A program made the position numbers and the translations under genes. Source: an uncultured Faecalibacterium sp. (lineage in GTDB: Bacteria; Bacillota; Clostridia; Oscillospirales; Ruminococcaceae). From it: a stretch of DNA of 7,052 nucleotides. The stretch spans positions 1 to 7,052 of the forward strand of contig CABQHF010000112.1 of NCBI GenBank assembly GCA_902463905.1. Reading direction: 5' to 3'. Below, piece by piece: positions 1 to 5,939 of the stretch (the first letter of the stretch is position 1; every line of letters starts with the position of its first letter). The notes beneath the pieces are model-generated. The model did not search any database. It had not been told where the DNA came from and saw only the letters and a program-made list of their open reading frames with translations.

Positions 1-661
1 GCACGGTGCTGAAGGTGAGCGGGCCGCCCAGATACAGGATGTTGCCCTTGATGGGCCGACCCTGTGCCAGACCCGCAATGGTCTGGTTGACCACGGCCTT
101 ATAGATGCTGGCAGCGATATCCTCGGTGCGGGCGCCCTGATTGATCAGGGGCTGCACGTCGCTCTTGGCGAACACACCGCAGCGGGAAGCGATGGTGTAG
201 GTGCGCTGGGCCTGCTCGGCGGCCTTGTTCATCTCGTCGGCGCTCATCTTGAGCAGGGTGGCCATCTGGTCGATGAAGGCACCCGTGCCGCCGGCACAGC
301 TGCCGTTCATCCGCACCTCGGTGCCGTTGGTCAGGAAGAGGATCTTGGCGTCCTCGCCGCCCAGCTCAATGACGCAGTCGGTGGCGGGCACAAAGCGCTT
401 GACCGCCACGCGGGTGGAGAACACCTCCTGCACAAAGGGCACGCCGCAGCTGTCGGCCAGGCCCATGCCCGCCGAGCCGGAGATGCTCAGCAGGGCTTTC
501 CGGCCATGCAGCTGCTCGGCATCAATGCGGCGCAGCAGCTCCTGCGCCTTTTCCAGGATATGACTATAATGTCGTTCGTATGTAGAATACAGCAGGGTAT
601 CCTGCTCATCCAGCACCACGCACTTGATGGTGGTGCTGCCGATGTCAAGACCTACTCTCAC
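1..661 (-). CDS. 2-hydroxyacyl-CoA dehydratase activator, BadF/BadG/BcrA/BcrD ATPase family (N-terminal 220 residues, cut by window edge)
   Basis: This family hydrolyses ATP to push a low-potential electron from a [4Fe-4S] cluster onto a 2-hydroxyacyl-CoA dehydratase. What is visible: an ASKHA-type phosphate loop VGLDIGSTTIK at residues 3-13, a second nucleotide motif ELGGEDAKI at 99-107, NGSCAGGTGAF at 119-129 and SRCGVFAKSD at 159-168. Cys122 and Cys161 are 39 residues apart, the same spacing as the two cluster ligands of the classical activator HgdC (Cys127/Cys166), where the cluster is bridged between two subunits. The start is GTG at 661-659, preceded by AGGAGG (676-671) with a 9-nt spacer; no ATG fits. 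The segment YERHYSHI after the first loop resembles the N-terminus of very long proteins that fuse activator and dehydratase domains, so the full protein may be such a fusion; the missing 3' part would decide this. The family call is firm, the substrate unknown. It is transcribed separately from the upstream operon. Confidence 0.9.
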   Translation of the reverse strand, partial: MRVGLDIGSTTIKCVVLDEQDTLLYSTYERHYSHILEKAQELLRRIDAEQLHGRKALLSISGSAGMGLADSCGVPFVQEVFSTRVAVKRFVPATDCVIELGGEDAKILFLTNGTEVRMNGSCAGGTGAFIDQMATLLKMSADEMNKAAEQAQRTYTIASRCGVFAKSDVQPLINQGARTEDIAASIYKAVVNQTIAGLAQGRPIKGNILYLGGPLTFSTV

Positions 662-670
662 GTTGTTTTT

Positions 671-676
671 CCTCCT
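671..676 (-). promoter_or_regulatory. Ribosome binding site that fixes the GTG start of the activator gene
   Basis: On the minus strand the sequence reads AGGAGG followed by nine bases and GTG. It is a perfect Shine-Dalgarno core at good spacing and is the main reason for choosing the GTG start at 661. Confidence 0.85.
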
Positions 677-683
677 AAGGCAT

Positions 684-714
684 CGTCCGCCGGGGCACGC
701 CCTGCGTGCAGACG
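684..714 (-). promoter_or_regulatory. Stem-loop in the 5' leader of the activator gene
   Basis: On the minus strand an inner 6-bp perfect stem GCACGC/GCGTGC closes an AGG triloop (709-695). It sits inside an outer 5-bp stem CGTCT/GGACG with one G-U pair (714-710 with 688-684), separated on one side by a 6-nt bulge. It lies between the promoter and the ribosome binding site, ending 8 nt before AGGAGG. No U-run follows, so it is not a terminator. It could stabilise the leader or bind a regulator. It matches no riboswitch family that I recognise. Confidence 0.45.
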
Positions 715-779
715 CTTCTGTTTTCTTTGCCGAAAATTTGTTCGGTAACGAATCATCCTCACAGTTTGCATACAAGGTC

Positions 780-808
780 ATTATAAACCAAATGACCGGC
801 ACATTCAA
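780..808 (-). promoter_or_regulatory. Sigma-A-type promoter for the activator gene
   Basis: On the minus strand -35 TTGAAT (808-803) and a perfect -10 TATAAT (785-780) are separated by exactly 17 nt. The -10 matches 6/6 and the -35 matches 4/6 of consensus. The predicted start of transcription is about 773, giving a leader of about 110 nt before the GTG at 661. The site sits in the most AT-rich part of the window and just upstream of the only gene that follows the terminator at 988-1026, which supports a separate transcription unit. Confidence 0.75.
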
Positions 809-903
809 TCTGGAGACCCTATTTTACACGAAAAAAATAGTATTTTCCGCTCTAAAAGTTAAACATTTTGTGAACTTGCCGGACTTTTTGTCCCCTGTTT
901 TTT

Positions 904-929
904 CCGGTGGCAAAGGTTCTTTGCTCCGG
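904..929. repeat. Stem-loop of unknown role in the intergenic region
   Basis: CCGG, two unpaired bases, GCAAAG, loop GTT, CTTTGC, one unpaired base, CCGG: ten base pairs in two blocks. On the minus strand it is followed by an A-run rather than a T-run, and on the plus strand by GC-rich sequence, so it does not look like an intrinsic terminator in either direction. It lies about 60 nt beyond the strong terminator of the upstream operon. Confidence 0.35.
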
Positions 930-987
930 CCGGGCTGCGGGCCGTTTTACCCATTCCGGTTTCTCCCATTTTGCCCGGCAGGCGCAC

Positions 988-1026
988 AAAAAAGCCGGTG
1001 CAAAAGGGGGCATTCCCCTGCACCGG
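988..1026 (-). terminator. Rho-independent terminator of the alaS-to-rnmV gene run
   Basis: On the minus strand a perfect 8-bp stem CCGGTGCA/TGCACCGG (1026-1019 with 1002-995) encloses an inner GGGG/CCCC pairing and is followed at once by C and six Ts (993-988). The stem begins 8 nt after the TAA stop of the RNase M5-like gene. The hairpin is strong and the T-run sits only on the minus-strand side, so it acts in one direction and ends the operon before the activator promoter. Confidence 0.92.
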
Positions 1027-1034
1027 TCCGTCAA

Positions 1035-1652
1035 TTATGATCCGTTCTGGAGCTTTGCCTGGATCTCGTCCAGCTGCTCAAAGGTGTACAGCCGGTTCAG
1101 CGCCTCGACCAGCTCCTTTTTGGAAAGGCGCGGCGGCAGGCCCAGTGCGTTCAACAGCTTTGCCTTGCGCTCTGCGCTGCCCGGCTTGCCGGAGAGCCCC
1201 CATTCGTACAGGTCCGTGTAGGTGATCTGCCGACCTTCCGGGCGGGCAGGCGCTGCGCCTGCCTCAGCCCCGAGGGCATCCCGCAGAGCCTGCAGAACGA
1301 TAGCATCCTCCACACCTTCCACCCCCAGCAAACCTTCCTTGCCGGGCTGCTCCTTGCGCTTTTCCTTGCCATGAATGGCGGGCACATAGGCCTGCACCAC
1401 ATTCTTTTCGCCCACCAGATTCGTGATGTAGTTCCGGATGCGGAAGCCCGCCGCATCCGAATCCGTCAGCAGGATCAGCCCGTTTTTCTGCGCCAGCGCT
1501 TTGAACAGCTGCTGGCGCTTTTTGTCTTTGTAAATGCCAAATCCATCCGTCAGCAGGATCATGGCATCGGTCAGGTGCGCAAGGCGGGCGGCATCGTATT
1601 TGCCCTCCACGATCAGCACCCGGCCGGTATGGATCATTTCATTCTGCATCAT
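1035..1652 (-). CDS. rnmV: RNase M5-like Toprim protein (Toprim plus DUF4093 C-terminal domain)
   Basis: RNase M5 trims 5S rRNA precursors in Firmicutes. The 205-residue protein has an N-terminal Toprim fold with VLIVEGKYD at 12-20 (acidic Glu16) and LLTDSDAAG at 61-69 (Asp64, Asp66), the usual Mg-binding acidic triad. The C-terminal half from about 145 carries ITYTDLYEWGLSG and a Ser/Arg/Leu pattern typical of the RNase M5 C-terminal domain. The start is the first ATG of ATGATG (1652); upstream AGGGAG lies 6 nt away, and the ATG overlaps the holA stop as ATGA. A longer reading frame from 1682 would overlap holA by 34 nt and is unlikely. Some motifs differ from the B. subtilis enzyme: TNGSAI is here TDGFGI, and GVEHA is here GVEGV, with an extra lysine-rich, charged stretch at 95-106. 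It may therefore be a diverged relative. The family is sure; the 5S substrate is inferred. Confidence 0.8.
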   Translation of the reverse strand: MMQNEMIHTGRVLIVEGKYDAARLAHLTDAMILLTDGFGIYKDKKRQQLFKALAQKNGLILLTDSDAAGFRIRNYITNLVGEKNVVQAYVPAIHGKEKRKEQPGKEGLLGVEGVEDAIVLQALRDALGAEAGAAPARPEGRQITYTDLYEWGLSGKPGSAERKAKLLNALGLPPRLSKKELVEALNRLYTFEQLDEIQAKLQNGS

Positions 1653-2686
1653 CGTCCACTCCCTGCCATGGCCAGCCGGCACAGCGCCGTTTCCAGCAAG
1701 ATCTGCTCTTCCACCGGCTGGCTCTTCAGGCTCTGGTCCAGCTCCAACAGCACCTGCAGGCAGGCTTCGATCTGCCCCAGCGTATAGTGCGACGCCGTTT
1801 CGGCCGAGCGCTTGAGCCGGTAATCGCTGCCCTTGTAGCCAAAGTCCTTGAACACCGTACTGTAGTTCTTTTTGCGGGCCGCGCCCAGCTTGACCCGGTA
1901 CAGGTCCACATAGCTGCCGATCATGGCCGCCGTGATGGCAATGGGCTCCTGCTGCAGGCGCAGAAGGGTCTGCAATTTCTTGCAGGCACCGGTGGCGTTT
2001 TTGGCGGTAATCATGCGGATCATCTCAAACACATCGGCTTCCAGGCTCACGGTGCCCATATCGGCCACCATGGCAGCGGTCACGGTCTGGTAGCCGGACA
2101 GCGCACAGAGCTTGTCCACCTCGTTTTCCAGCAGGAACGGATCCTCGCCGCAGCGCTCCAGCAGAGCGGCCGCCGCGCCGTCCGGCAGGGTGGTTCCCTG
2201 CGCCTTTGCCCGGTCGATCATCATGGTCTTGAGCTCAAAGGGCCGGGGCTTGGCCAGTTCCTCGGTATAGCCGATGGCCTTGCACTGGGCAATGAGCTTC
2301 TGGGCGGATTTGCCGGTCTTGAGCTTGCTGCGCTCCAGCGGGAACACGCTGCCCAGCACCACCACGGCGTTTTCCAGGCTGGCAAGGGTGCTGCACAGTT
2401 CGTCCAGATCCTTTGTGCCATAGGCACCCGGATCCACCTCCGGCAGCACCACCACCCGGCGGGTGCCGAAAAAGGAGATGGTGCCCGCCGCCATGATCAG
2501 CCCTTCGATCTCCGGAGCCGCGCCGTCCAGCACGGTGGCATCCTCGTCGCTGTCTGCCGAGAGGACGCGGACGGCGGCGTTCACTGCCTGCCGCACCAGA
2601 TACCGCTCTGTGGAATAGAAATAGTACACCGGGCAGCCCTTGTCGGCCAGCTGCCGGAGTTTTGCTTCGGTGGCCAAACGGCTCAC
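1649..2686 (-). CDS. holA: DNA polymerase III subunit delta
   Basis: Delta opens the beta sliding clamp as part of the cytoplasmic clamp-loader complex. The 345-residue length is normal for the family. The N-terminus has PVYYFYSTERYL (19-30), the counterpart of the usual P-V-Y-x-x-x-G-x-E-x-x-L opening of delta. A central FFGTRRVVVLPEVD follows, then LLENEVDKLCAL, the helical element typical of the second domain, and a C-terminal collar-type helical region with LLRLQQEPIAI. No Walker motif is expected, as delta does not hydrolyse ATP. The start is uncertain: GTG at 2686 has GGGAAGGGA immediately before it, while TTG at 2677 has GGGAG at 8 nt and would shorten the protein by three residues. 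The gene follows comEC after 57 nt, a comEC-holA pairing common in Firmicutes. Its TGA overlaps the ATG of the next gene, suggesting coupled translation. Confidence 0.93.
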   Translation of the reverse strand: MSRLATEAKLRQLADKGCPVYYFYSTERYLVRQAVNAAVRVLSADSDEDATVLDGAAPEIEGLIMAAGTISFFGTRRVVVLPEVDPGAYGTKDLDELCSTLASLENAVVVLGSVFPLERSKLKTGKSAQKLIAQCKAIGYTEELAKPRPFELKTMMIDRAKAQGTTLPDGAAAALLERCGEDPFLLENEVDKLCALSGYQTVTAAMVADMGTVSLEADVFEMIRMITAKNATGACKKLQTLLRLQQEPIAITAAMIGSYVDLYRVKLGAARKKNYSTVFKDFGYKGSDYRLKRSAETASHYTLGQIEACLQVLLELDQSLKSQPVEEQILLETALCRLAMAGSGR

Positions 2687-2711
2687 TCCCTTCCCCTGTT
2701 CTGACCGCTCT

Positions 2712-2739
2712 ATTGTACCACACTCCGGCCGGATTGCAA
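2712..2739 (-). promoter_or_regulatory. Candidate internal promoter for holA-rnmV
   Basis: In the 57-nt gap after comEC the minus strand reads TTGCAA (2739-2734), a 16-nt spacer and TACAAT (2717-2712), with TG at the extended -10 position (TGGTACAAT). The -10 matches 5/6 and the -35 matches 4/6. The likely start near 2705 leaves a leader of about 20 nt. It would let the replication subunit be made independently of comEC, which is usually expressed poorly. Confidence 0.5.
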
Positions 2740-2743
2740 AGCA

Positions 2744-4852
2744 TCACTCTGCCCGCAGGCCTCCGGTGGGGCGCAGGCTGAGGGAATCGCACACCGCTTT
2801 CCCGCTTTGCATCCAGCGGTAATGGCTGCTGCGGCTCAACAGCTGTTCCCACTGTACGGCATCCGGTGCCGCCGGGGACGCCAGCAGCCACTGTGCCGGG
2901 AGCGGTTTTGCCAGTGCCACCCTGCCGTTGACGACCACGAACTGCCGCTGCCCGATGGTCAACCGCACAAGGCATCCGGTGCGGGTGCGCAGAGACTCCA
3001 CCTGTGCAAGCCCGGTCTGCCGGGTGATGGCGCTGCCTACCGGCTGCATCGCCACACGGCACACCGTCCGGGCCGGCAAGGTGCAGGGCGTTTCCGGGTC
3101 CAGCCGCAGATCGGCCAGCAGTTCCACCGTGGTCACGCCCCGGCAGGCCAGCTGGTTTTCCACCGCCCGCTGAGTGGATGCCCCACCCCGGAACAGCACC
3201 ACGGCTGTGTGATTCTGGCTGACCACCACCGCCGGGCTGTTGGCGCTGCCCACAAGGTCGATGTGCACCACATCCCGGCTCAGGGCGTTGCCTGCACCGA
3301 TGGCAATGGCTGCCGTCAGCAGGAGGGCCGGTACGGTTACCCGTAGCCGCACCTTCCAGTACCACGCCAGACCGCACAGGGCGAGCAGCAGCAGGCAGAC
3401 CAGTGCCGCGTAGTTCGTGCTGAAATACAGCCCTGCACCGGGTTTTGTGCTGATCCACACAGCCCAGTGGTTCAGCAGGCCGGTCAACACCTCCGCTCCT
3501 TTGCCCAGCAGCAGATACAGCGGCCCGGCGTCCGGGATAAGCCCCGCAAAAGCGGTGCCAAGGCCCAGCAGAAGCATGGGCTGCACCAGCCAGAGCACCG
3601 CCACACCGGAAGCCACCGCCCACAGGCTCACGCTCAGCCCCCGCAGCACCAGGACCGGAAAGGTCGCCGCAGAGGCAAACAGCGAGATGCAGGCGCTCTC
3701 CGCTAAACCCCAGAACCGGTCCGGAAACACCCTGAGGTACCATGGCCGCCTGACTGGGTTCTCCGATTTTTTCCAGAAATCCCGGCACCACCATTCCCGG
3801 ATACGGCGTATGCAGGCACCGCCCGCGACGGTTCCCACCACTGCCGCAAAGGATAACTCGAAGCCGATATCGCACACAGCATAGCTGTTCCGGGCAGTCA
3901 TCAGAATACCGGCCGCAGCCAACGAGGTGAGTGTATCCGGCGGGCCAAGCATCCACACACCCAGCGCGCTGACCCACACTGCCACAGCTGCCCGGCAGAC
4001 GGAGGGAGTAAAGCCCGTAACGCCGGCCAGCAGAACAGCCAGCAATGCCTTGAATATCGCCCGGTATCTGCGGCGGCGATAGCTCTGCTCCCACTCATAG
4101 GGCAGCAGGGAGCTTAAAATATCACCGCACAGGATGGACACATGCAGGCCGCTGACCACCAGCACATGGGAAAGGCCCGCACCCCGGTAGGCGCTGCGCA
4201 GGGCGGAGGAAAGATGGTTCCGGTCGCCCACCGTCATGGCGGCCAGCACCCCGCCGGCATCCTCGGCCATCCCCTTGCGCAGGCTGGCGCTGAGCCGTTT
4301 TTGCAGGCGGCTGGTGCGTGCCCGGAAGCTGCTGCCCTGTCCCAGCCGGGCAAAGGCCTGGGGTTCTTTGGCCAGCAGGGCTGCGCCATCGGCAAACAAC
4401 GCCGTGCGTTCGGCAGGCTCCGGCGCTTCCAGCACAAAGCGGCCCTCCACCCGCTCCCCGGCTTCACATTGCGGCAGGGCATCGCATTCCACCCGGAGAT
4501 CCGCCGCTTTGCCGTTGACCCGCTCCACCCGCAGCACTGCGTCCACAATGCCCGGGTAGTAGGATGGCGACACCGACTCCACCTCAGCGGTCAGCACCAC
4601 CGTCTGCCCGGCATACTGTGCCTGCACCCCGGCCAGCCGGGCGTCGGTATGCCTTACCGCAGCCAGCCCCGCCGCTGCGCCCAGCAGCAGGCAGAGGGAG
4701 GCTTTGCGGGTGCAGTCCGGGATGCACAGCAGCAGACAGAACGCCATAAAAAATGCCGCAAACGGCACAAAAAGTTCCGTTTGCGGCAAAAAAGCGCACA
4801 CTAACTCAACACCCAGCATCCCAGCGCAGAATACGCAGAGCGGGCGTCGCAT
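2744..4852 (-). CDS. comEC: ComEC/Rec2-family DNA internalisation channel with a degenerate C-terminal domain
   Basis: ComEC is the inner-membrane channel that carries single-stranded DNA into the cell during transformation. The 702 residues show hydrophobic helices at about 5-65, a soluble OB-like region at about 75-180 (DUF4131), then the Competence domain at about 200-480. The latter has the signature GLSHVLVVSGLHVSI at 226-240, GFTPSVCRAAV at 280-290 and CDIGFELSFAAVVG at 327-340, with many membrane segments. A last helix at about 503-522 leads into a C-terminal region of about 175 residues. That region starts like the usual metallo-beta-lactamase-like domain (VHIDLVGSANSPAVVV, then VVLFRGG) but has no HxHxDH motif; the equivalent stretch reads VELLADLRLD. 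The ATG at 4852 lies 6 nt after the previous stop and lacks a clear Shine-Dalgarno, so translation probably depends on coupling. The reading frame is unbroken and the transport core intact. Whether the strain is transformable cannot be told from here. Confidence 0.92.
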   Translation of the reverse strand: MRRPLCVFCAGMLGVELVCAFLPQTELFVPFAAFFMAFCLLLCIPDCTRKASLCLLLGAAAGLAAVRHTDARLAGVQAQYAGQTVVLTAEVESVSPSYYPGIVDAVLRVERVNGKAADLRVECDALPQCEAGERVEGRFVLEAPEPAERTALFADGAALLAKEPQAFARLGQGSSFRARTSRLQKRLSASLRKGMAEDAGGVLAAMTVGDRNHLSSALRSAYRGAGLSHVLVVSGLHVSILCGDILSSLLPYEWEQSYRRRRYRAIFKALLAVLLAGVTGFTPSVCRAAVAVWVSALGVWMLGPPDTLTSLAAAGILMTARNSYAVCDIGFELSFAAVVGTVAGGACIRRIREWWCRDFWKKSENPVRRPWYLRVFPDRFWGLAESACISLFASAATFPVLVLRGLSVSLWAVASGVAVLWLVQPMLLLGLGTAFAGLIPDAGPLYLLLGKGAEVLTGLLNHWAVWISTKPGAGLYFSTNYAALVCLLLLALCGLAWYWKVRLRVTVPALLLTAAIAIGAGNALSRDVVHIDLVGSANSPAVVVSQNHTAVVLFRGGASTQRAVENQLACRGVTTVELLADLRLDPETPCTLPARTVCRVAMQPVGSAITRQTGLAQVESLRTRTGCLVRLTIGQRQFVVVNGRVALAKPLPAQWLLASPAAPDAVQWEQLLSRSSHYRWMQSGKAVCDSLSLRPTGGLRAE

Positions 4853-4858
4853 CGCGGC

Positions 4859-5398
4859 TTAGTGGAAGAACAGGGGCAGCGGCTCCAGGAAGATGATATC
4901 CTTGCGCTCTGCTGCATCGCCCTCGGCCAGGACAGCGGCCTGACCCACGATGGTGCACTGGGTCTGCTCGGCCAGAGCGTCCAGTGCCTTCAGGGAGCCA
5001 CCGGTGGAGATCACGTCGTCCACCACCAGCACCCGTTTGCCGTTCATCTTATCCAGCTCCTTGCGGTCGATGACCAGCTTCTGCTTGCCGGCAGTGGTAA
5101 TGGACTGATCCTCCACCACCACAGGATCGGGCATATAGAGCTTGACACCCTTACGAGCGCAGACGTAGGGCTTGCCGCTCTGGCGGCTCATCTCGTGGGC
5201 CAGGGGGATGCCCTTAGCCTCTGCCGTCAGCAGGATATCAAACTCCGGGCACTTCTTCAGCAGCTCGGCAGCAGCAGCCACAGTGAGCTCGGCATCACCC
5301 AGCATGATGAAAGCGGCAATATCCATGTGATCGTTGACCTTGCAGATGGTCAGCTCACGGGTCAGGCCTGCAACGTGCAGGGTATAAGTTTCAGCCAT
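4859..5398 (-). CDS. apt: Adenine phosphoribosyltransferase-like protein (type I PRTase)
   Basis: Type I phosphoribosyltransferases join a base to PRPP for nucleotide salvage in the cytoplasm. The 179-residue protein has the PRPP-binding loop VLVVDDVISTGGSL at 123-136, with the two consecutive aspartates and the TGG turn. An APRT-type motif TAEAKGIPLAHEM at 58-70 corresponds to the EARGF loop of adenine enzymes. CARKGVKLYM at 80-89 resembles the R-K-x-x-K region after it. Length fits APRT (about 170-180). The start is ATG at 5398, with GGGAG 9 nt upstream; a TTG two codons earlier is too close to that site. The gene sits 27 nt after the HIT gene and 6 nt before comEC. The N-terminal 50 residues match classical APRT poorly, and EAKG replaces EARG, so adenine specificity is likely but not certain; a xanthine-type or regulatory PRTase is the alternative. 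Confidence 0.78.
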   Translation of the reverse strand: MAETYTLHVAGLTRELTICKVNDHMDIAAFIMLGDAELTVAAAAELLKKCPEFDILLTAEAKGIPLAHEMSRQSGKPYVCARKGVKLYMPDPVVVEDQSITTAGKQKLVIDRKELDKMNGKRVLVVDDVISTGGSLKALDALAEQTQCTIVGQAAVLAEGDAAERKDIIFLEPLPLFFH

Positions 5399-5425
5399 AA
5401 TCAAAATCTCCCTTTCGTATCGGAA

Positions 5426-5758
5426 TCAGACAGGCAGTTTTTCGCCGCCCAGAACATGGAAATGCAGATGCTTCACGGTCTGGCCGGCATCCTCGCCCAC
5501 ATTGGAGATGACGCGGTAGCCATTTTCCAACCCCTGTTCCTTGGCCAGCTTTGCGATGACGGCAAAGATGTGGCCCAGCAGGGCACCATCCTCCTCCGTC
5601 AGCATAGCGGCAGAAGCAATGTGCTTTTTAGGCACCACCAAAAAGTGCACCTTGGCCTGAGGGTTGATGTCGTAAAACGCCACCACCTGCTCATCCTCGT
5701 ACAGCTTTTTGGAGGGGATCTTGCCCTCTGCGATCATGCAAAACAGACAATCTTCCAT
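5426..5758 (-). CDS. HIT-family nucleotide hydrolase (HINT/PKCI branch)
   Basis: HINT-type proteins hydrolyse phosphoramidate or acyl linkages on nucleoside monophosphates, such as aminoacyl-adenylates; the physiological role in bacteria is poorly defined. The 110-residue protein carries the histidine triad HLHFHVLGG at 97-105 (His97, His99, His101), the catalytic nucleotidyl-transfer site. At the N-terminus CLFC (Cys4, Cys7), together with His46 in PKKHI and His97, forms the pattern of the zinc-binding HINT subgroup. FYDINPQAKVHFLVVPKKH at 28-46 is the conserved core. The start is ATG at 5758, with AAGGAG and an 8-nt spacer. A longer frame upstream to 5830 reads into the palindromic element and has no ribosome site. 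The position after alaS is suggestive, since HINT enzymes can cleave aminoacyl-AMP, but that link is inference. Confidence 0.93.
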   Translation of the reverse strand: MEDCLFCMIAEGKIPSKKLYEDEQVVAFYDINPQAKVHFLVVPKKHIASAAMLTEEDGALLGHIFAVIAKLAKEQGLENGYRVISNVGEDAGQTVKHLHFHVLGGEKLPV

Positions 5759-5820
5759 GGGGAACACTCCTTCCTGATAATAAGCGGCCTCGCCCTCTTC
5801 GTCTTTGCTTCGCAAATCCA

Positions 5821-5839
5821 CCTCTCCCAAAGGGAGAGG
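5821..5839. repeat. Internal hairpin 1 of the palindromic element
   Basis: A perfect 8-bp stem CCTCTCCC/GGGAGAGG with an AAA loop on the plus strand (TTT on the minus strand). No T-run follows in either direction, so it is not a standard terminator. Confidence 0.75.
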
Positions 5840-5876
5840 CCTTGACAGTACGGTAAGCCTTCTGGTTTTGCCAAGG

Positions 5877-5895
5877 GCTCCCCCTTTGGGGGAGC
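5877..5895. repeat. Internal hairpin 2 of the palindromic element
   Basis: A perfect 8-bp stem GCTCCCCC/GGGGGAGC with a TTT loop on the plus strand (AAA on the minus strand). It is the mirrored counterpart of hairpin 1. It lies inside a wider GGGCTC (5875-5880)/GAGCCC (5924-5929) pairing that is followed on the plus strand by a T-rich tract at 5931-5941. Confidence 0.75.
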
Positions 5896-5939
5896 TGGCG
5901 AACGAACGTGAGCCTGAGAGGGCGAGCCCGTTTTATTTT

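Larger units (their letters stand above)
662..987. other. Non-coding region between the operon terminator and the activator gene
   Basis: This stretch of about 325 nt has no ORF worth calling. Short open frames in it (for example 852-1034 on the minus strand) run through the terminator and lack a ribosome binding site. It holds the promoter at 780-808 and the leader hairpin at 684-714, plus two weaker structures. One is a stem-loop at 904-929 (GCAAAG-gtt-CTTTGC flanked by CCGG on both sides). The other is an imperfect AT-rich inverted repeat at 856-877, AAGTT...AACTT, about 48 nt upstream of the -35. The part at roughly 740-880 is markedly AT-rich against its surroundings; 900-985 returns to GC-rich. 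Confidence 0.6.
5785..5930. repeat. MITE-like palindromic element with terminal inverted repeats
   Basis: The element spans 146 bp between alaS and the HIT gene. The ends are inverted repeats: 5785-5798 pairs with 5917-5930 at 13 of 14 positions (core CTCGCCCTCT/AGAGGGCGAG). Each half contains a perfect 8-bp hairpin with a 3-nt loop: CCTCTCCC-AAA-GGGAGAGG at 5821-5839 and GCTCCCCC-TTT-GGGGGAGC at 5877-5895. Aligning the left half with the reverse complement of the right half shows that the two arms of about 70 nt are imperfect copies with one single-base offset, so the whole unit is a large palindrome centred near 5858. It holds no ORF. It starts 9 nt past the alaS stop and ends 26 nt before the HIT start, and would be transcribed if alaS reads through. 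No target-site duplication is evident. From memory, similar CTCCCCCTTTGGGGGAG palindromes are dispersed in gut Oscillospiraceae genomes, but I could not check this. Confidence 0.75.

Noticed and set aside
724..738. CodY-box-like sequence in the activator leader (AATTTTCGGCAAA on the minus strand)
   Set aside because: It has about four mismatches to the 15-bp consensus and sits in AT-rich DNA; too weak to call.
852..1034. Minus-strand 60-codon frame after the RNase M5-like gene
   Set aside because: It runs through the intrinsic terminator, has no Shine-Dalgarno and no family resemblance.
1787..2704. Plus-strand open frame of 305 codons opposite holA
   Set aside because: It is antisense to holA and His/Gly/Gln-rich, typical of a mirrored coding strand.
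2235..4094. Long open frame of 619 codons on the minus strand crossing comEC and holA
   Set aside because: It is an alternate frame of two well-supported genes; its protein is rich in Gly, Arg, Ala and Pro as expected from out-of-frame reading of GC-rich DNA, with no recognisable motif.
5777..5782. TATTAT as a -10 element just upstream of the HIT gene
   Set aside because: There is no acceptable -35 at 16-18 nt, and transcription would start almost at the ribosome site.
5759..5830. N-terminal extension of the HIT protein
   Set aside because: The added residues come from the palindromic element; the internal ATG at 5758 has AAGGAG at ideal spacing and gives the standard start of zinc-type HINT proteins.
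4862..5845. Plus-strand open frame of 327 codons opposite the PRTase and HIT genes
   Set aside because: It is antisense to two genes with clear catalytic motifs, has no ribosome site and no known domain; it is open because the opposite strand lacks the relevant codons.
5785..5930. CRISPR array or tRNA-like structure in the alaS-HIT gap
   Set aside because: Only one pair of mirrored hairpins is present, with no regularly spaced direct repeats and no tRNA features such as a T-loop or CCA end.
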